Part shown: one piece after another, positions 34,754-44,500 of the stretch
Layout: each line of letters opens with the position of its first letter
How positions within the stretch are numbered: the stretch's first letter is position 1
NCBI GenBank assembly: GCA_965224535.1
Contig: CBDCZR010000004.1
Location: forward strand, 124,001 to 188,000
Reading direction: 5' to 3'
DNA from: JBCDHN01 sp965224535
GTDB lineage: Bacteria > Verrucomicrobiota > Verrucomicrobiia > Verrucomicrobiales > DEV007
Length of the DNA: 64,000 nt
Notes under the pieces: model-generated
What the model was told of the DNA's origin: nothing
Database searches by the model: none
Seen by the model: only the letters and a program-made list of their open reading frames with translations
Position numbers and translations under genes: made by a program

Positions 34754-35425
34754 TCAGTTTTGATCCCGGGTGGTCAAAAGACCCAGGCGATAGCCGCGGT
34801 CGCGGTCCATGCGAATGACCTCGGGGCTGAAAAACAGCTCCTCGGCCAGCTTATCGCGCAGGCGGCCAACTGCGCTGTGAACCGAGCTGCGCGAGCCGTA
34901 TCCCAGCCGGCGCTGCAACTCGTCGATCGACTTGAAGTAGACCAACTTGTCCTCGCTAGGCTGATGATCCAGGCTCAGCGTCTCCAGCAACCGGGCCAGC
35001 GGGCGGCGCAGCAAAATCTTGCCGCCGTCGATGTTGTAGAGCCGGCTGCCGTTGGGAAAAACCTCGACCAGCTTGAGGTAGCGGATGCGCGGGGCGATGT
35101 CGCCGCCAGGGTGGAGCGGCTCTTTGCGAATCACATCCAATTCATTGCGGAGCAGGCGCAGTTGCTTCAAAATTTCCGCCACGCGTTCTTCGGTCGAATT
35201 GCGCGGGGTGTAGCGCCCGCCGGGCGATCCGGACCCGCGCGCGGAAGAATTCGCGCATTGCCCGCGGCTGCCTTTTGCCGCGGAGCCTGCCTCGTTGAAT
35301 TGGCGATCACCTGCCGGGATCGGGGAAGTTTTTTGGGGGGATTTCGGGTTTTGGGGAGAAAGGGGTTGAGTGTTTGCGTTAGGGGAGGTTTCAGGGACTG
35401 GTTTTGCGTGAGGGCATGCACTCAT
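34754..35425 (-). CDS. Winged-helix DNA-binding protein (operon regulator candidate)
   Basis: 223 aa. The first 80 residues are Pro/Ser/Asn-rich and likely disordered. A coiled helix (ERVAEILKQLRLLRNELDVI) follows. The C-terminal 100 residues resemble an OmpR/PhoB-type winged helix: GGKILLRRPLARLLETL, SIDELQRRLGYGSRSSVHSAVGRLRDKL and the wing IRMDRDRGYRLGLL. There is no receiver domain. Sitting first among the larger genes, 78 nt before the RING-type gene, it is the natural regulator of the operon. Confidence 0.65.
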   Translation of the reverse strand: MSACPHAKPVPETSPNANTQPLSPQNPKSPQKTSPIPAGDRQFNEAGSAAKGSRGQCANSSARGSGSPGGRYTPRNSTEERVAEILKQLRLLRNELDVIRKEPLHPGGDIAPRIRYLKLVEVFPNGSRLYNIDGGKILLRRPLARLLETLSLDHQPSEDKLVYFKSIDELQRRLGYGSRSSVHSAVGRLRDKLAEELFFSPEVIRMDRDRGYRLGLLTTRDQN

Positions 35426-35453
35426 GGGGGCTAGGCGAGGAATGCGGGTTTGG

Positions 35454-35651
35454 TTAGTCGTCGTCCGGCGGGATGAAGGCCGGGCGGAGGATTTGGCGTT
35501 TGATCGCGCGGCGGTCGAAAGCGGTGACCTTTGGCGCGGTTGAGGGTGACAACGAAAAGGCGGGTTTTGGCTCGCCCTGCCATGCGTCGAATAAACGCAG
35601 CGGGAGGGCGGTCGAACGCTCTGAATCGTGGATAAATGGGGAAATGGCCAT
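35454..35651 (-). CDS. Small protein at the head of the ubiquitin-like operon
   Basis: 65 aa, rich in Pro/Ser/Ala (MAISPFIHDSERSTALPLRL ...), ending PPDDD. It is the first frame after the putative promoter and ends 28 nt before the winged-helix gene. I recognise no family; it may be a leader peptide or a small partner, or not be translated at all. Confidence 0.4.
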   Translation of the reverse strand: MAISPFIHDSERSTALPLRLFDAWQGEPKPAFSLSPSTAPKVTAFDRRAIKRQILRPAFIPPDDD

Positions 35652-35717
35652 GTGAGCTAAAATGGGGTCCGATGGTTAAAAATGCGGGCCGCCTTGGGCG
35701 AGTAACGCACGGGAATT

Positions 35718-35746
35718 TTTAAAATCAACCACAAAGCGGCTTTCAA
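35718..35746 (-). promoter_or_regulatory. Sigma-70-like promoter candidate for the ubiquitin-like operon
   Basis: On the minus strand TTGAAA (complement of 35741-35746) and TTTAAA (complement of 35718-35723) are separated by exactly 17 nt. The surrounding 300 nt are the AT-richest DNA next to the operon. This 35652-35962 gap also must hold the promoter of the divergent cytochrome gene; I see no clear box for it. Confidence 0.4.
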
Positions 35747-35962
35747 CGGTAAAAATTTTTGGGTTTTGGAAAAACAGCACGACCGGTTGCCAAACAAAGT
35801 GGGTTTTTGTTTATTTTTGGGCGGGCTCTCCCGTTTGCAAGGCAAATTCTTTGCGAATTCTCCCGAAGCGTGCGTTTGCCGGTGACGCATCCCGCCGTTG
35901 GAATTCGCTTCGTTGCCGAAAAATCGGCCCCTTTCGCAACGTGTTCGGGTTACCCGTTTGCT

Positions 35963-38437
35963 ATGAGAATTTGCCTCCTTTGCGCCTTCATTTTGCCCTT
36001 CATTTCAGCCGCGGCCGCCGCTAACCTGACGATCGAAGCCCGCGGCAGCGCCGATTCGCTTCGGCTCAATGGTCCCAACGACCGGCAACAACTCCTCGTC
36101 ACCGCCGACGACGGTCGGGATGCAACGCAGGACGCTAAATTCGCGGCGCAACCCGCGGGAATTGTCGAAATTCGGCAAAACGGGCTGATCGAGCCGCTGG
36201 CCGATGGACGGGCGACGATTTCGGCGAAATTGGCCGATGGATCCCAGGCTTCGCTGGCGGTGACAGTCGCGAATTTCGCGAAAGAACCGCCGATGAGTTT
36301 CTCCAACGACATCGTCCCGATTTTCACGCGCAACGACTGCAATTCCGGCAATTGCCACGCCAAAACCGGCGGCCAAAACGGCTTTTCGCTCTCGCTGTTC
36401 GGCTACGAACCGTTTCTGGACTACGAGGGCCTGCTCAACCAATCCCGCGGCCGGCGCATCTCTCCCGCGGCGCCGGAATCGAGCCTGATTTTGCTCAAAG
36501 CCTCGGGCGAAACTCCGCACGAGGGCGGCGCGCGGCTTGAGGCGAACGGCGAGGATTATCGCACGATCGCGCGCTGGATCGAGCAAGGGCTGCCCTACGC
36601 CGCGGAAAACGCGCCCGTGGTCGAGCGAATCGAGGTTCGGCCGCGTTCGCGCATCGTGCCGCCGAATTCCGCCCAGCAACTGGCGATAACCGCGTATTTC
36701 AGCGACGGCTCCAAGCGCGACATCACGCGTTCGGCCCAGTTTGAGCCAAATCACGAGGAAATGGTGAAAATCGGCGAAAACGGCTTGGTTCGCTTCGGCA
36801 GCCGCTCCGGCGCCACCTCGGTGATGGTGCGTTTTCAGGAGCACGTCGACCTTTTCCGGGCCACCATCCCGTTGGGGCACGAAACGCCGCCGACACCCGA
36901 GTTGGCGAATTTCATCGACGGGCACGTTTTCGAGCAATTGCAGGTTTTGGGGCTGCCGCCATCGCCTTTGAGCGAGGATTCCGTGTTTTTGCGCCGGGTC
37001 ACGCTCGACATCGCCGGCCGCCTGCCGACCCTGGAAGAGACGGACGCGTTTTTGGCCTCAAACGACCCTGACAAGCGCGCCAAAAAGATCGACGCACTGC
37101 TTGCAACCGTTGATTACGCGGATCACTTCGCCGGCAAGTGGGCCGCCATTTTGCGCAACAAAGCGCAGGGCGGCCTGGACTGGGTTTCGCGCGAAACCTA
37201 CGCGTTTCACGGGTGGATTCGGCAAAATTTGCTGGAAAACAAGCCCTACGACCAGTTTGTGACGGAACTTTTGACGGCGAGCGGAAAATCGGACGTGAAC
37301 CCCGCCGTCAGTTGGTATCGCGTGATTCAGGACCCGAAAGATCAGATGGCTGACGTGGCTCAAGTCTTCCTCGGCGTTCGCATGCAGTGCGCCCAGTGCC
37401 ACCATCATCCTTACGAGAAATGGAGCCAAGACGACTACTACGGCTTCGCGGCGTTTTTCTCCACGCTTGGGCGCAAGGAGGTCTACAAATTGCCGGAGAG
37501 CGACATGGTTTATCACAAAATGGTGGCCGCGGCATCCGAAAACCCCGCCACGAAGCAAAAGCTCAAGCCAACCCCGCTGGACGGCGAGCCCTTGGACCTG
37601 GCGCCCGTGCACGATCCGCGAGTGGACCTGGCCAAATGGATGACCGGGCCCGAAAATCCGTTTTTTGCGCGCATGCTCGTCAACCGCTACTGGAAGCACT
37701 TTTTCAGCCGCGGCCTGGTGGAGCCGGAGGACGACATTCGCGTGACCAATCCGCCTTCTCACCCCGAATTGCTCGAAGAATTGGCGGCGCATTTCCGGGC
37801 CAGCGGCTACGACCTCAAAGACCTGGTCCGCACCATCTGCAACAGCCGCGCCTACCAGCTAAGCTCAGACCCAACGCCCCAAAACGCCGCTGACGAGCAG
37901 TTTTTCGCCCGCTATTACCCCAAGCGCATGTCCGCCGAGGTCATGCTCGATTCCATGAACGACATCATCGGCGCCAAGAACAGTTTCAACAAGCTGCCGC
38001 TCGGCGTTCGCGCCATCGCCCTGCCGGACGACAACGCCAACAAGGAATCCACGTTTCTCACCGTATTTGGCCGTCCGCAAATGGACACCGCCTGCGAATG
38101 CGAGCGCACCGCGGAGGCAAATCTCTCCCAAAGCCTGCACTTGCTCAATTCGGCCGAAATTCAGTCCAAGCTCGCCACATCAACCGGCCGAGCTGCGCGG
38201 TTAGCCGCGGAAACCGACCGTCCGGACGAGGAACGCATCCACGAACTCTACCGCCGCGCCCTAAGCCGCGACGCCGCGCCCGACGAATTGGCGGTCGCCC
38301 TGGCTCACCTGGAAAAGAAACGAAAACGCTCGGCGGAAGACCCGAAAAAACTGCCGTTGGCAACCGCGGAGCGCCAGGCGTTCGAGGACATCATCTGGGT
38401 GGTCGTGAACACCAAGGAATTTCTCTACGTTCGTTAG
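35963..38437 (+). CDS. Secreted DUF1549/DUF1553 (PSCyt2/PSD1) protein, copy 1
   Basis: 824 aa. Signal peptide to about residue 22 (FISAAAAA). A Big_2-like Ig domain (about 24-108) leads, then a haem-like or Cys motif CNSGNCH (about 125), a second Ig-like block, DUF1549 (VFLRRVTLDIAGRLPTLEETD) with CAQCHHHPYEKWSQDDYY, a CxxCH haem-binding motif, and DUF1553 (NRYWKHFFSRGLVEPEDDIR) near the end. Such proteins are a hallmark of Planctomycetes and Verrucomicrobia and are thought to act in the degradation of complex or sulfated polysaccharides. It diverges from the ubiquitin-like operon. The ATG at 35963 begins the signal peptide. Confidence 0.88.
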   Translation: MRICLLCAFILPFISAAAAANLTIEARGSADSLRLNGPNDRQQLLVTADDGRDATQDAKFAAQPAGIVEIRQNGLIEPLADGRATISAKLADGSQASLAVTVANFAKEPPMSFSNDIVPIFTRNDCNSGNCHAKTGGQNGFSLSLFGYEPFLDYEGLLNQSRGRRISPAAPESSLILLKASGETPHEGGARLEANGEDYRTIARWIEQGLPYAAENAPVVERIEVRPRSRIVPPNSAQQLAITAYFSDGSKRDITRSAQFEPNHEEMVKIGENGLVRFGSRSGATSVMVRFQEHVDLFRATIPLGHETPPTPELANFIDGHVFEQLQVLGLPPSPLSEDSVFLRRVTLDIAGRLPTLEETDAFLASNDPDKRAKKIDALLATVDYADHFAGKWAAILRNKAQGGLDWVSRETYAFHGWIRQNLLENKPYDQFVTELLTASGKSDVNPAVSWYRVIQDPKDQMADVAQVFLGVRMQCAQCHHHPYEKWSQDDYYGFAAFFSTLGRKEVYKLPESDMVYHKMVAAASENPATKQKLKPTPLDGEPLDLAPVHDPRVDLAKWMTGPENPFFARMLVNRYWKHFFSRGLVEPEDDIRVTNPPSHPELLEELAAHFRASGYDLKDLVRTICNSRAYQLSSDPTPQNAADEQFFARYYPKRMSAEVMLDSMNDIIGAKNSFNKLPLGVRAIALPDDNANKESTFLTVFGRPQMDTACECERTAEANLSQSLHLLNSAEIQSKLATSTGRAARLAAETDRPDEERIHELYRRALSRDAAPDELAVALAHLEKKRKRSAEDPKKLPLATAERQAFEDIIWVVVNTKEFLYVR

Positions 38438-38599
38438 GGTAGGCGCGCTTTTTGGTTGAGCGGGCAGTATGAGAAGGGGATTCGGGTTTGAATCGGGCTT
38501 TTCGGATTTTTTGCGAAATGGCACCCAAATCCGCGCGCAAACTGCGAAAACCTTCAAAATTACCGCCATGGTAAGCTCGGAAGGCGTTTTTTTTATGGA

Positions 38600-38851
38600 A
38601 AGCGCAGCCGTTATAACGACGAAGTGAACTGTTGGAATGGCTTGGCGAGCCTTTTGGAGAACGAAGTGAGTCGTTACAATGCCAACATGACCCGCCTCCT
38701 AAGCCCGAACATCGTCTGGAATGCCGAAGTGAATCGTTGGGATGGCAAGTTCGCCCATTGAACTGCCAAACTGACCGTCTCTCCGGTTGCCAAAACCGCG
38801 TGCGAAGCAGCGATCACCGTTTGGAATGGCGCCTTGAATGGTTTTCGGAAT
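38600..38851 (+). repeat. Degenerate 21-nt periodic repeat tract
   Basis: Twelve consecutive 21-nt blocks line up from 38600 to 38851, with best copies at 38621, 38663, 38705, 38726 and 38810 around GAAGTGAATCGTTGGAATGGC. Read in one frame, the first blocks give seven-residue units such as EVNCWNG, EVSRYNA, PNIVWNA and EVNRWDG, which is a heptad pattern, before a stop at about 38761. No start codon or ribosome site is convincing. It lies 160 nt after the cytochrome gene. It could be a decayed heptad-repeat gene or a noncoding tandem repeat. Confidence 0.6.
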
Positions 38852-39456
38852 CTAAATACCGCCAAGCCAAATCTGAAAAATTGGCAGTTGTTAAACCCGC
38901 CTCACCGACGTTTGGCGCCCGGAGCTTGGCAGCATTTCTTGGCTCTTCTTGGTTGGGAGAAAATCGGTAGCGGTTTGTCGGCTCGGCCCAACGCGATGGC
39001 GGCGCTGATTGCCTTTTTTGAGCCTCGAAGCGGCGCCCGCTCGGTTGCACGACTGTGACCGCCGAGAAGAGGATGTGGTTTGCCAGGGAAAGTTCCAACA
39101 GATTGCCGAATTCGCCGCCACAGAGCCACATTCGGGAGCAATTTCTGTTAGTGTTAGTCCGACTTTCAAGATTCGCGCGTCGAAAAGCCGGGATTGACCG
39201 TAGGGTCGGGCCTCCAGGCCCAAAAGTATTCACCACTCCTCGCTGGACAAAAAGTCGGGTTAGAAACCAAGAGTGGTTGACAATTGATTTAGTAAGGTCC
39301 GTCCCAACTGCGGGGGGTTACGACTGATGACGGGAAATACCTTGCCTCGATGTTGTCAAGCGACTAACATACGTGAAAGCGAATCAAGGGCTTCACTTGC
39401 GCCCATTAGACGAAGTTTCAACTCAACTTTCTGCATCCAAATCATCTTGGCCTTCA
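38852..39456. other. 605-nt stretch without a supported gene
   Basis: Short frames here have no protein-like sequence I recognise. GC content falls towards the right, marking the border with the AT-rich three-gene cassette that starts at 39457. Confidence 0.5.
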
Positions 39457-40269
39457 ATGAACAAATCATCAATGACTCCGAAAGGAATAGTCCACCAACT
39501 CAGCACGCCGCACGCGCGAGCTGAAAGTGTTCTTGTCCTCGGGGGCACGGGGACAAGCATGTGGACGTACTACCCGATACTAAAAGCCTTTTCATTGGCG
39601 GAACTATCGGAGTTTTCGGGCATATTCGGAATAAGTGGAGGAGCGGCCTCTCTGTGGTATTACGTGCTTCGGCTTATGGGATTATTCAAAGATTCAGATA
39701 TTGCAAACTACGAACCCGCAATTCGGACCTTGAACAACGGAACAATTTTTCACCGGCTGTGGAAACTAGGAGCTAATTCGTACATTTACGACACTCAGCA
39801 ATTGGCCGATGGTATCGAAACATTCGCCGGTGCAAGTGCACGGAACTTGCTGTTTTCAGAATTTCCGCTCAAGAATTTTACAGCCGTCGGACACGACCAT
39901 ATCAACGATACCCTCATCTTACTAAGTAGCAAATCGACGCCCTCGCTGTGCATGGGAGATGCAATGGCTTCGTTGTCGGCACCCCAAGTTATAGCTGGAC
40001 GGCGCCTATTCCGACCTATGTCATTTGATGGATTTGGAATCACTGATTTTGATTTTTCCGGCTTAGATTTACGTTGGGAATTCAAGAACTTGCTGATGGC
40101 ACAAGGTAAGAAAATATACTGGTTGAATATTTTCTTCAGTGCACAAAAGCCAGAAATCACATACATAAAATGCTCCAAAGATAGTTGGCCGAAAATTGGG
40201 CAAATTTTCGATCTGTTGATGCTCTTCGCGGGATTGCCCAACGGGCGCATTTACGCTGCATCAAAATGA
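39457..40269 (+). CDS. Patatin-like phospholipase
   Basis: 270 aa from ATG 39457 (GTG 39373 and ATG 39472 are alternatives). The patatin signature is present: an oxyanion-type GGTGT (29-33), the nucleophile elbow GISGG (S60), and a later Asp region FDGFGITDF that may supply the Asp of the Ser-Asp dyad, though the usual DGG is replaced by DGFG. It probably hydrolyses membrane lipids. It overlaps the next gene by 4 nt (ATGA), and codon use and base composition are clearly more AT-rich than the surrounding genome, which points to horizontal transfer. Confidence 0.68.
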   Translation: MNKSSMTPKGIVHQLSTPHARAESVLVLGGTGTSMWTYYPILKAFSLAELSEFSGIFGISGGAASLWYYVLRLMGLFKDSDIANYEPAIRTLNNGTIFHRLWKLGANSYIYDTQQLADGIETFAGASARNLLFSEFPLKNFTAVGHDHINDTLILLSSKSTPSLCMGDAMASLSAPQVIAGRRLFRPMSFDGFGITDFDFSGLDLRWEFKNLLMAQGKKIYWLNIFFSAQKPEITYIKCSKDSWPKIGQIFDLLMLFAGLPNGRIYAASK

Positions 40270-41549
40270 CCCTAAGAGCCCAATCAATGCGGAGTCTTAA
40301 TTATTCATACCCAACTGCAATGAAATCTCAGATTGAAGCCTTCCTTGATCCTCTCCTTCCGCCAGGAGTAAGATTGGCATTTTCCCAAGCGCATGAATCG
40401 AAGCCGAATTCAGATCTTGACAAAGGGTCTGCAATCGTATTATATACAGATTCGCCAGCGCGCCTGTTCCGTTGCCGGACGCTCAGTGATTTCGCTGAAG
40501 CATACGTAAATGGCGCTTTTGATATACAAGGGAGCGCCGCAGATGTAATACCAATCATCGATACATTGGGCCAATTTCTAAGAGACCGGAGAGATGGCGA
40601 CATCGACAACGAGCCAGAAGATCAGTCTAGCGCCGATGATTCCGATCGATTCGCCAGACCAGAGAAAGAAGAATTAATTTCAGCACAAGTTGGGTTTCAT
40701 TACGACAAGGACCCCTCGTTTTGGGAGTTGTGGCTTGATCCGCTCTTCCAATATACATGCGCCTACTATTTATCAGACGATGACACCCTAGAGGACGCGC
40801 AGATCCGAAAATTGAAGCTGATTGGGCGTAAACTCGCGCTGTCTGAAAGTGACCGGTTGCTCGACTTCGGTTGCGGTTGGGGTGGCTGGTTGCAATTTGC
40901 CATTGACAATTGGGGTGTGCATAGTACGGGCATTACGCTGAGCAAAAATCAAGCCGTAAACGCTAGAGGCCGACTGCGGAAGTACATTGAAGGAAACCAA
41001 TGTTCAATTGAGGTGTGTGATTTTCGTAATGCAAAACATCTGGGCAACTTTCACAAGGTGACTGGCATTGGAATTCTTGAACATGCGGGCTTGGAACTGG
41101 CACCTGATTACTTTCATTCCGCATGGAATTGTTTGTTGGCAGGTGGCTTATTTTTAAACCAGTCGATTGCATGGGCAGGTAGGCCGCCGATTAATCGAAG
41201 AAACGACTTTGTCGATGCGTACATTTTCCCAGGAGGAGAACTACTTTCAATTGATGAAACGATAAACCATGCCAATGCCGCTGGATTCGAGATTCTTGAT
41301 GTTGAATCCATGCGCGACAGCTACACGCATACTTCGCGGGAATGGTTACGGCGGCTAGAAGACAATGAAGCTGCAATTGTAGATTTAGTAGGGCAGAGAT
41401 CATACCGAATTTTCCGACTGTATCTCGCTGGGTTTTTCCGTCGTTTTTCCACTGGTGCTATTACTGTCTTTCAAACTCTTATGCGGAAGCCCAACCGAAA
41501 CTGCGAAATTACAATGGAGAATCGGCACGATTGGTATCGAGATCTTTGA
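40266..41549 (+). CDS. Cyclopropane-fatty-acid-synthase-type SAM methyltransferase
   Basis: 427 aa from the ATG overlapping the patatin stop. The N-terminal 130 residues include an LYTDSPARLFRCRTLSDFAEAYVNGAFDIQG stretch typical of the CFA synthase N-domain. The methyltransferase domain has DRLLDFGCGWGGW (SAM-binding), GITLSKNQA and GIGILEHAG (the family's E-H motif). CFA synthases add a methylene bridge to unsaturated phospholipid acyl chains. Next to a phospholipase and a hydrolase-NTPase it likely modifies the same lipid pool. It is AT-rich like its neighbours. Confidence 0.83.
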   Translation: MTLRAQSMRSLNYSYPTAMKSQIEAFLDPLLPPGVRLAFSQAHESKPNSDLDKGSAIVLYTDSPARLFRCRTLSDFAEAYVNGAFDIQGSAADVIPIIDTLGQFLRDRRDGDIDNEPEDQSSADDSDRFARPEKEELISAQVGFHYDKDPSFWELWLDPLFQYTCAYYLSDDDTLEDAQIRKLKLIGRKLALSESDRLLDFGCGWGGWLQFAIDNWGVHSTGITLSKNQAVNARGRLRKYIEGNQCSIEVCDFRNAKHLGNFHKVTGIGILEHAGLELAPDYFHSAWNCLLAGGLFLNQSIAWAGRPPINRRNDFVDAYIFPGGELLSIDETINHANAAGFEILDVESMRDSYTHTSREWLRRLEDNEAAIVDLVGQRSYRIFRLYLAGFFRRFSTGAITVFQTLMRKPNRNCEITMENRHDWYRDL

Positions 41550-41580
41550 TCACTTGGGTACGATTTGTTGGTACACTGCA

Positions 41581-44500
41581 ATGAATGTAAACACACCACG
41601 AGAGCAAGAAAAAGAAGAGTGGCAACACGGGCGGTGGCACCGAGCTTCACGGATTCCTCACGCCAAGGATCTCCTTTTGGTATTTGTACATGGGATTTTT
41701 TCAGATTTCTCTAAAACATGGAAAAACTTTCCTGCTGAAATTCTAAAAGGTTGCGAATTCGACGCTGATTATTTGATGTTCGCGCACCCATCTAGGATCT
41801 GGCATCGCGCTAGTGTGCAAAACTCTGCGAAGTTGCTTCGCGAGAGAATCAGCAGTGAAAAGCACCGAAATATTGTCTTCATTGCCCACAGCCTTGGAGG
41901 ATTGGTGGTAAAGGAGCTTCTTGAGTCTGAGACGAGCACTGTATTCGATGCGCTTTCTCCAACAAAATCGGTCTCGTCAGATGAGGTTGTATCGATTTGG
42001 AACCGGACACGCCTTATCATCGCAATTGACGTCCCGGATAACGGTGGGCATATCTTTCTTTCCTCAGTGGGATTTCCGTTATATTCGACAATCATCGGGG
42101 CTTCTGTTTCGATCCTGGCGCCGATCGTGAATCTTGCATTTGGAAAGTACTTCTGGCCTTGGGGTTGGGACGGCATGATTGCACAACTCCGCACAGGAAA
42201 TCGCTTTGTGACCAACCTTGAGGAGGACTTTTCGGCCAGCACTGCAAAATTTCGCAAAGCTCGATTACCGGCGGCTTATCGCTATCGTTTTAACGCGCAA
42301 CTTGGCGCCATTGTTGATCCAAGTTCGGAATCGGAGGTCGGCGTTGACGAAACTACTCTTACAGTCGCAATTGGGAGGAAGCCAGGTCAATCGGTTCGCT
42401 TGGTGTGTGGCGACCACAGTGCGGCCATCAAGGAATCTATACCTGATATAATTTCAATTTTACGAACACGCTTTGGCAAGTATCCGGACTATCTTGTGGC
42501 TGAGAGAACTTTGGCCCTTTTGCTATGGGATCCAACCCTCCGGACAGACAAGCTAATTGGAAAGAGAGAGGCGGCCAAATCGCAAATGGGTGTATTCTCT
42601 GTACTAAATGGCTGGATCGATGCGCCCCTCGGCGCGGGCTCTCCGGTTGCAGTAGTTGCAGGCGATGCTGGGCAGGGAAAGTCAACTGTTGTTCGCCAGG
42701 TTATCAGGGATCGTTGTCTTGAGCTACTTCGCGTCGGTGCGGAGAGATTACCGTTGTTGTTTCCTCTCCATAGGATTCAACTGGACAAGTCCGCACAAGC
42801 CAAATCTAGGAATGTTGCTTGCTTGTGGTCGGAGATTGTGCTTGGATATTGCAAAGTGGCAAACCTAGTCTCGGGCTATGATGATGTTAACCGAGAATGG
42901 GTCGAGGAATCGCTAGCAAAGAGTTCTGTGCTACTTGTTCTTGACGGACTGGAGGAATTTATGATGAACAATCCTCTTGTTGCGAGGGATTCGGCTGCAC
43001 TGCTGGGGCAGCACCTTCGTGATGAGTACGGACAGAATACAGCACTTAGGATAGTTGCCACTGTACGGACCACGTGGTTCTCCGAGAGGGAACGAAGGCA
43101 ACTCGCTGCAAACGGGAATCAACATATCCTGGAGTGCCCGACAGAGCTGGCTATTTGCGATGCGTTTCCATGGATGACAGCGATATTAAGGCAAGTTCAA
43201 CATTTGCCAAGAGCTGTGGCTAGTTTATGTAGCCCACTAATTGCGAAACTACTGCGACCAGCGCCAGGGGAGGTCGATCATAGAGGACCTTTGTGCAAGT
43301 TTGAATCGGAGGCGGATGTGTTAGAGTATGCGCTCTGTGCGAAGTTGCGGTGGAGCCACTCTACCTGGACTCCCGACAAGAATACCCCCGAGGAGTTGAG
43401 CGCATCTAAGGTTTCTCATGAGGTGGGAATGGAAATTCTTCGAACGTTGAGTTGGTGTCTTTTTTCGAAGTATGGAGCGTTGATGAAAGAGGGCGATATC
43501 CTTAAGGCGGTTTGGGAAAAGCGGTTAGAATGGGAACAGGTGTACAACCGAATTGAGGGGCAGGCCAGTCAACTTGGAGGAGATGATGCAGCGTTGCTCC
43601 TTGGGAAACCGAGCATTCGCGACGTCGATCCGAGTGCTCTTAAAAGCTATGTTCGTTTTCTTTTGAGGAGGACGGTGATTACGTCCATTGGAGGGAAACT
43701 TTTCAAGATAGTTCATCGAGAGATTGAGGATTACCTTTCGGCTTCGTATCTTGCGCGGTGCATTCAGTTTCGAAAGTTAGATGATCTTGCCGAACGCGGA
43801 GGCACCGTTCGTGTCTTTAATTTGGCTGGACAAGTCCTCGATGGATTCGTCGTTCGAAACGATAGTGCCGTATTTACTAAGCAGTTGGTTGCACAATTGA
43901 TTCACACGATGGAGGAGACCTCGAATCGAATGGTATTTGGAAACGCGGGGGCGGTTGTGGGGGAAGGTCACTCGGTATTGTCCGATGGGTTCGTCGAGGA
44001 ATTGCTTTTGATGTCACTGAAGAAAGTTGATCCGATGATCGTGCACATTGTCTTTGAGTCTTTAGGATGCCGTGCGATCAGAGATCACCCGAGCGATGCT
44101 GGAGTCAAGGTCTTGCGTCGATTGCTGGCGAGAGAACTAGAACCCCTCATTCCTGATCACAATGTGGATGCTATCACACGTAGTTTTGCCTGGTGTTGGT
44201 GTCGAGCAATCAAAGGTCCGGCATTTTCGTCTAATGGTCTCCGTTGGCACGATCTGAAGATCCACGAAAAGGCACAAGCGGATGGTAAACGGATATTCTT
44301 CGATCCTCCAAGGGATCCATTTGAAAAAGACACATTGAATTTGGCTTGGCAGATCGCACTTGAGGAGTTGCTTCAAACATTTGACCAAATTCCAGGACGC
44401 CCCGTTTCGGTGGCGCACTATATTCTCGCGGCATGCTCACAATACACGACTCTCCGTGATGGGCTTCAGGTCTCGATTCGTGGATTGGTGACTGGAGACG

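Noticed and set aside
25040..35651. Pup-proteasome system
   Set aside because: No Pup, PafA, Dop or 20S genes; the modifiers look like beta-grasp proteins, not the unstructured Pup.
38600..38851. CRISPR array
   Set aside because: The units are contiguous 21-mers with no spacers and poor identity; no cas genes nearby.
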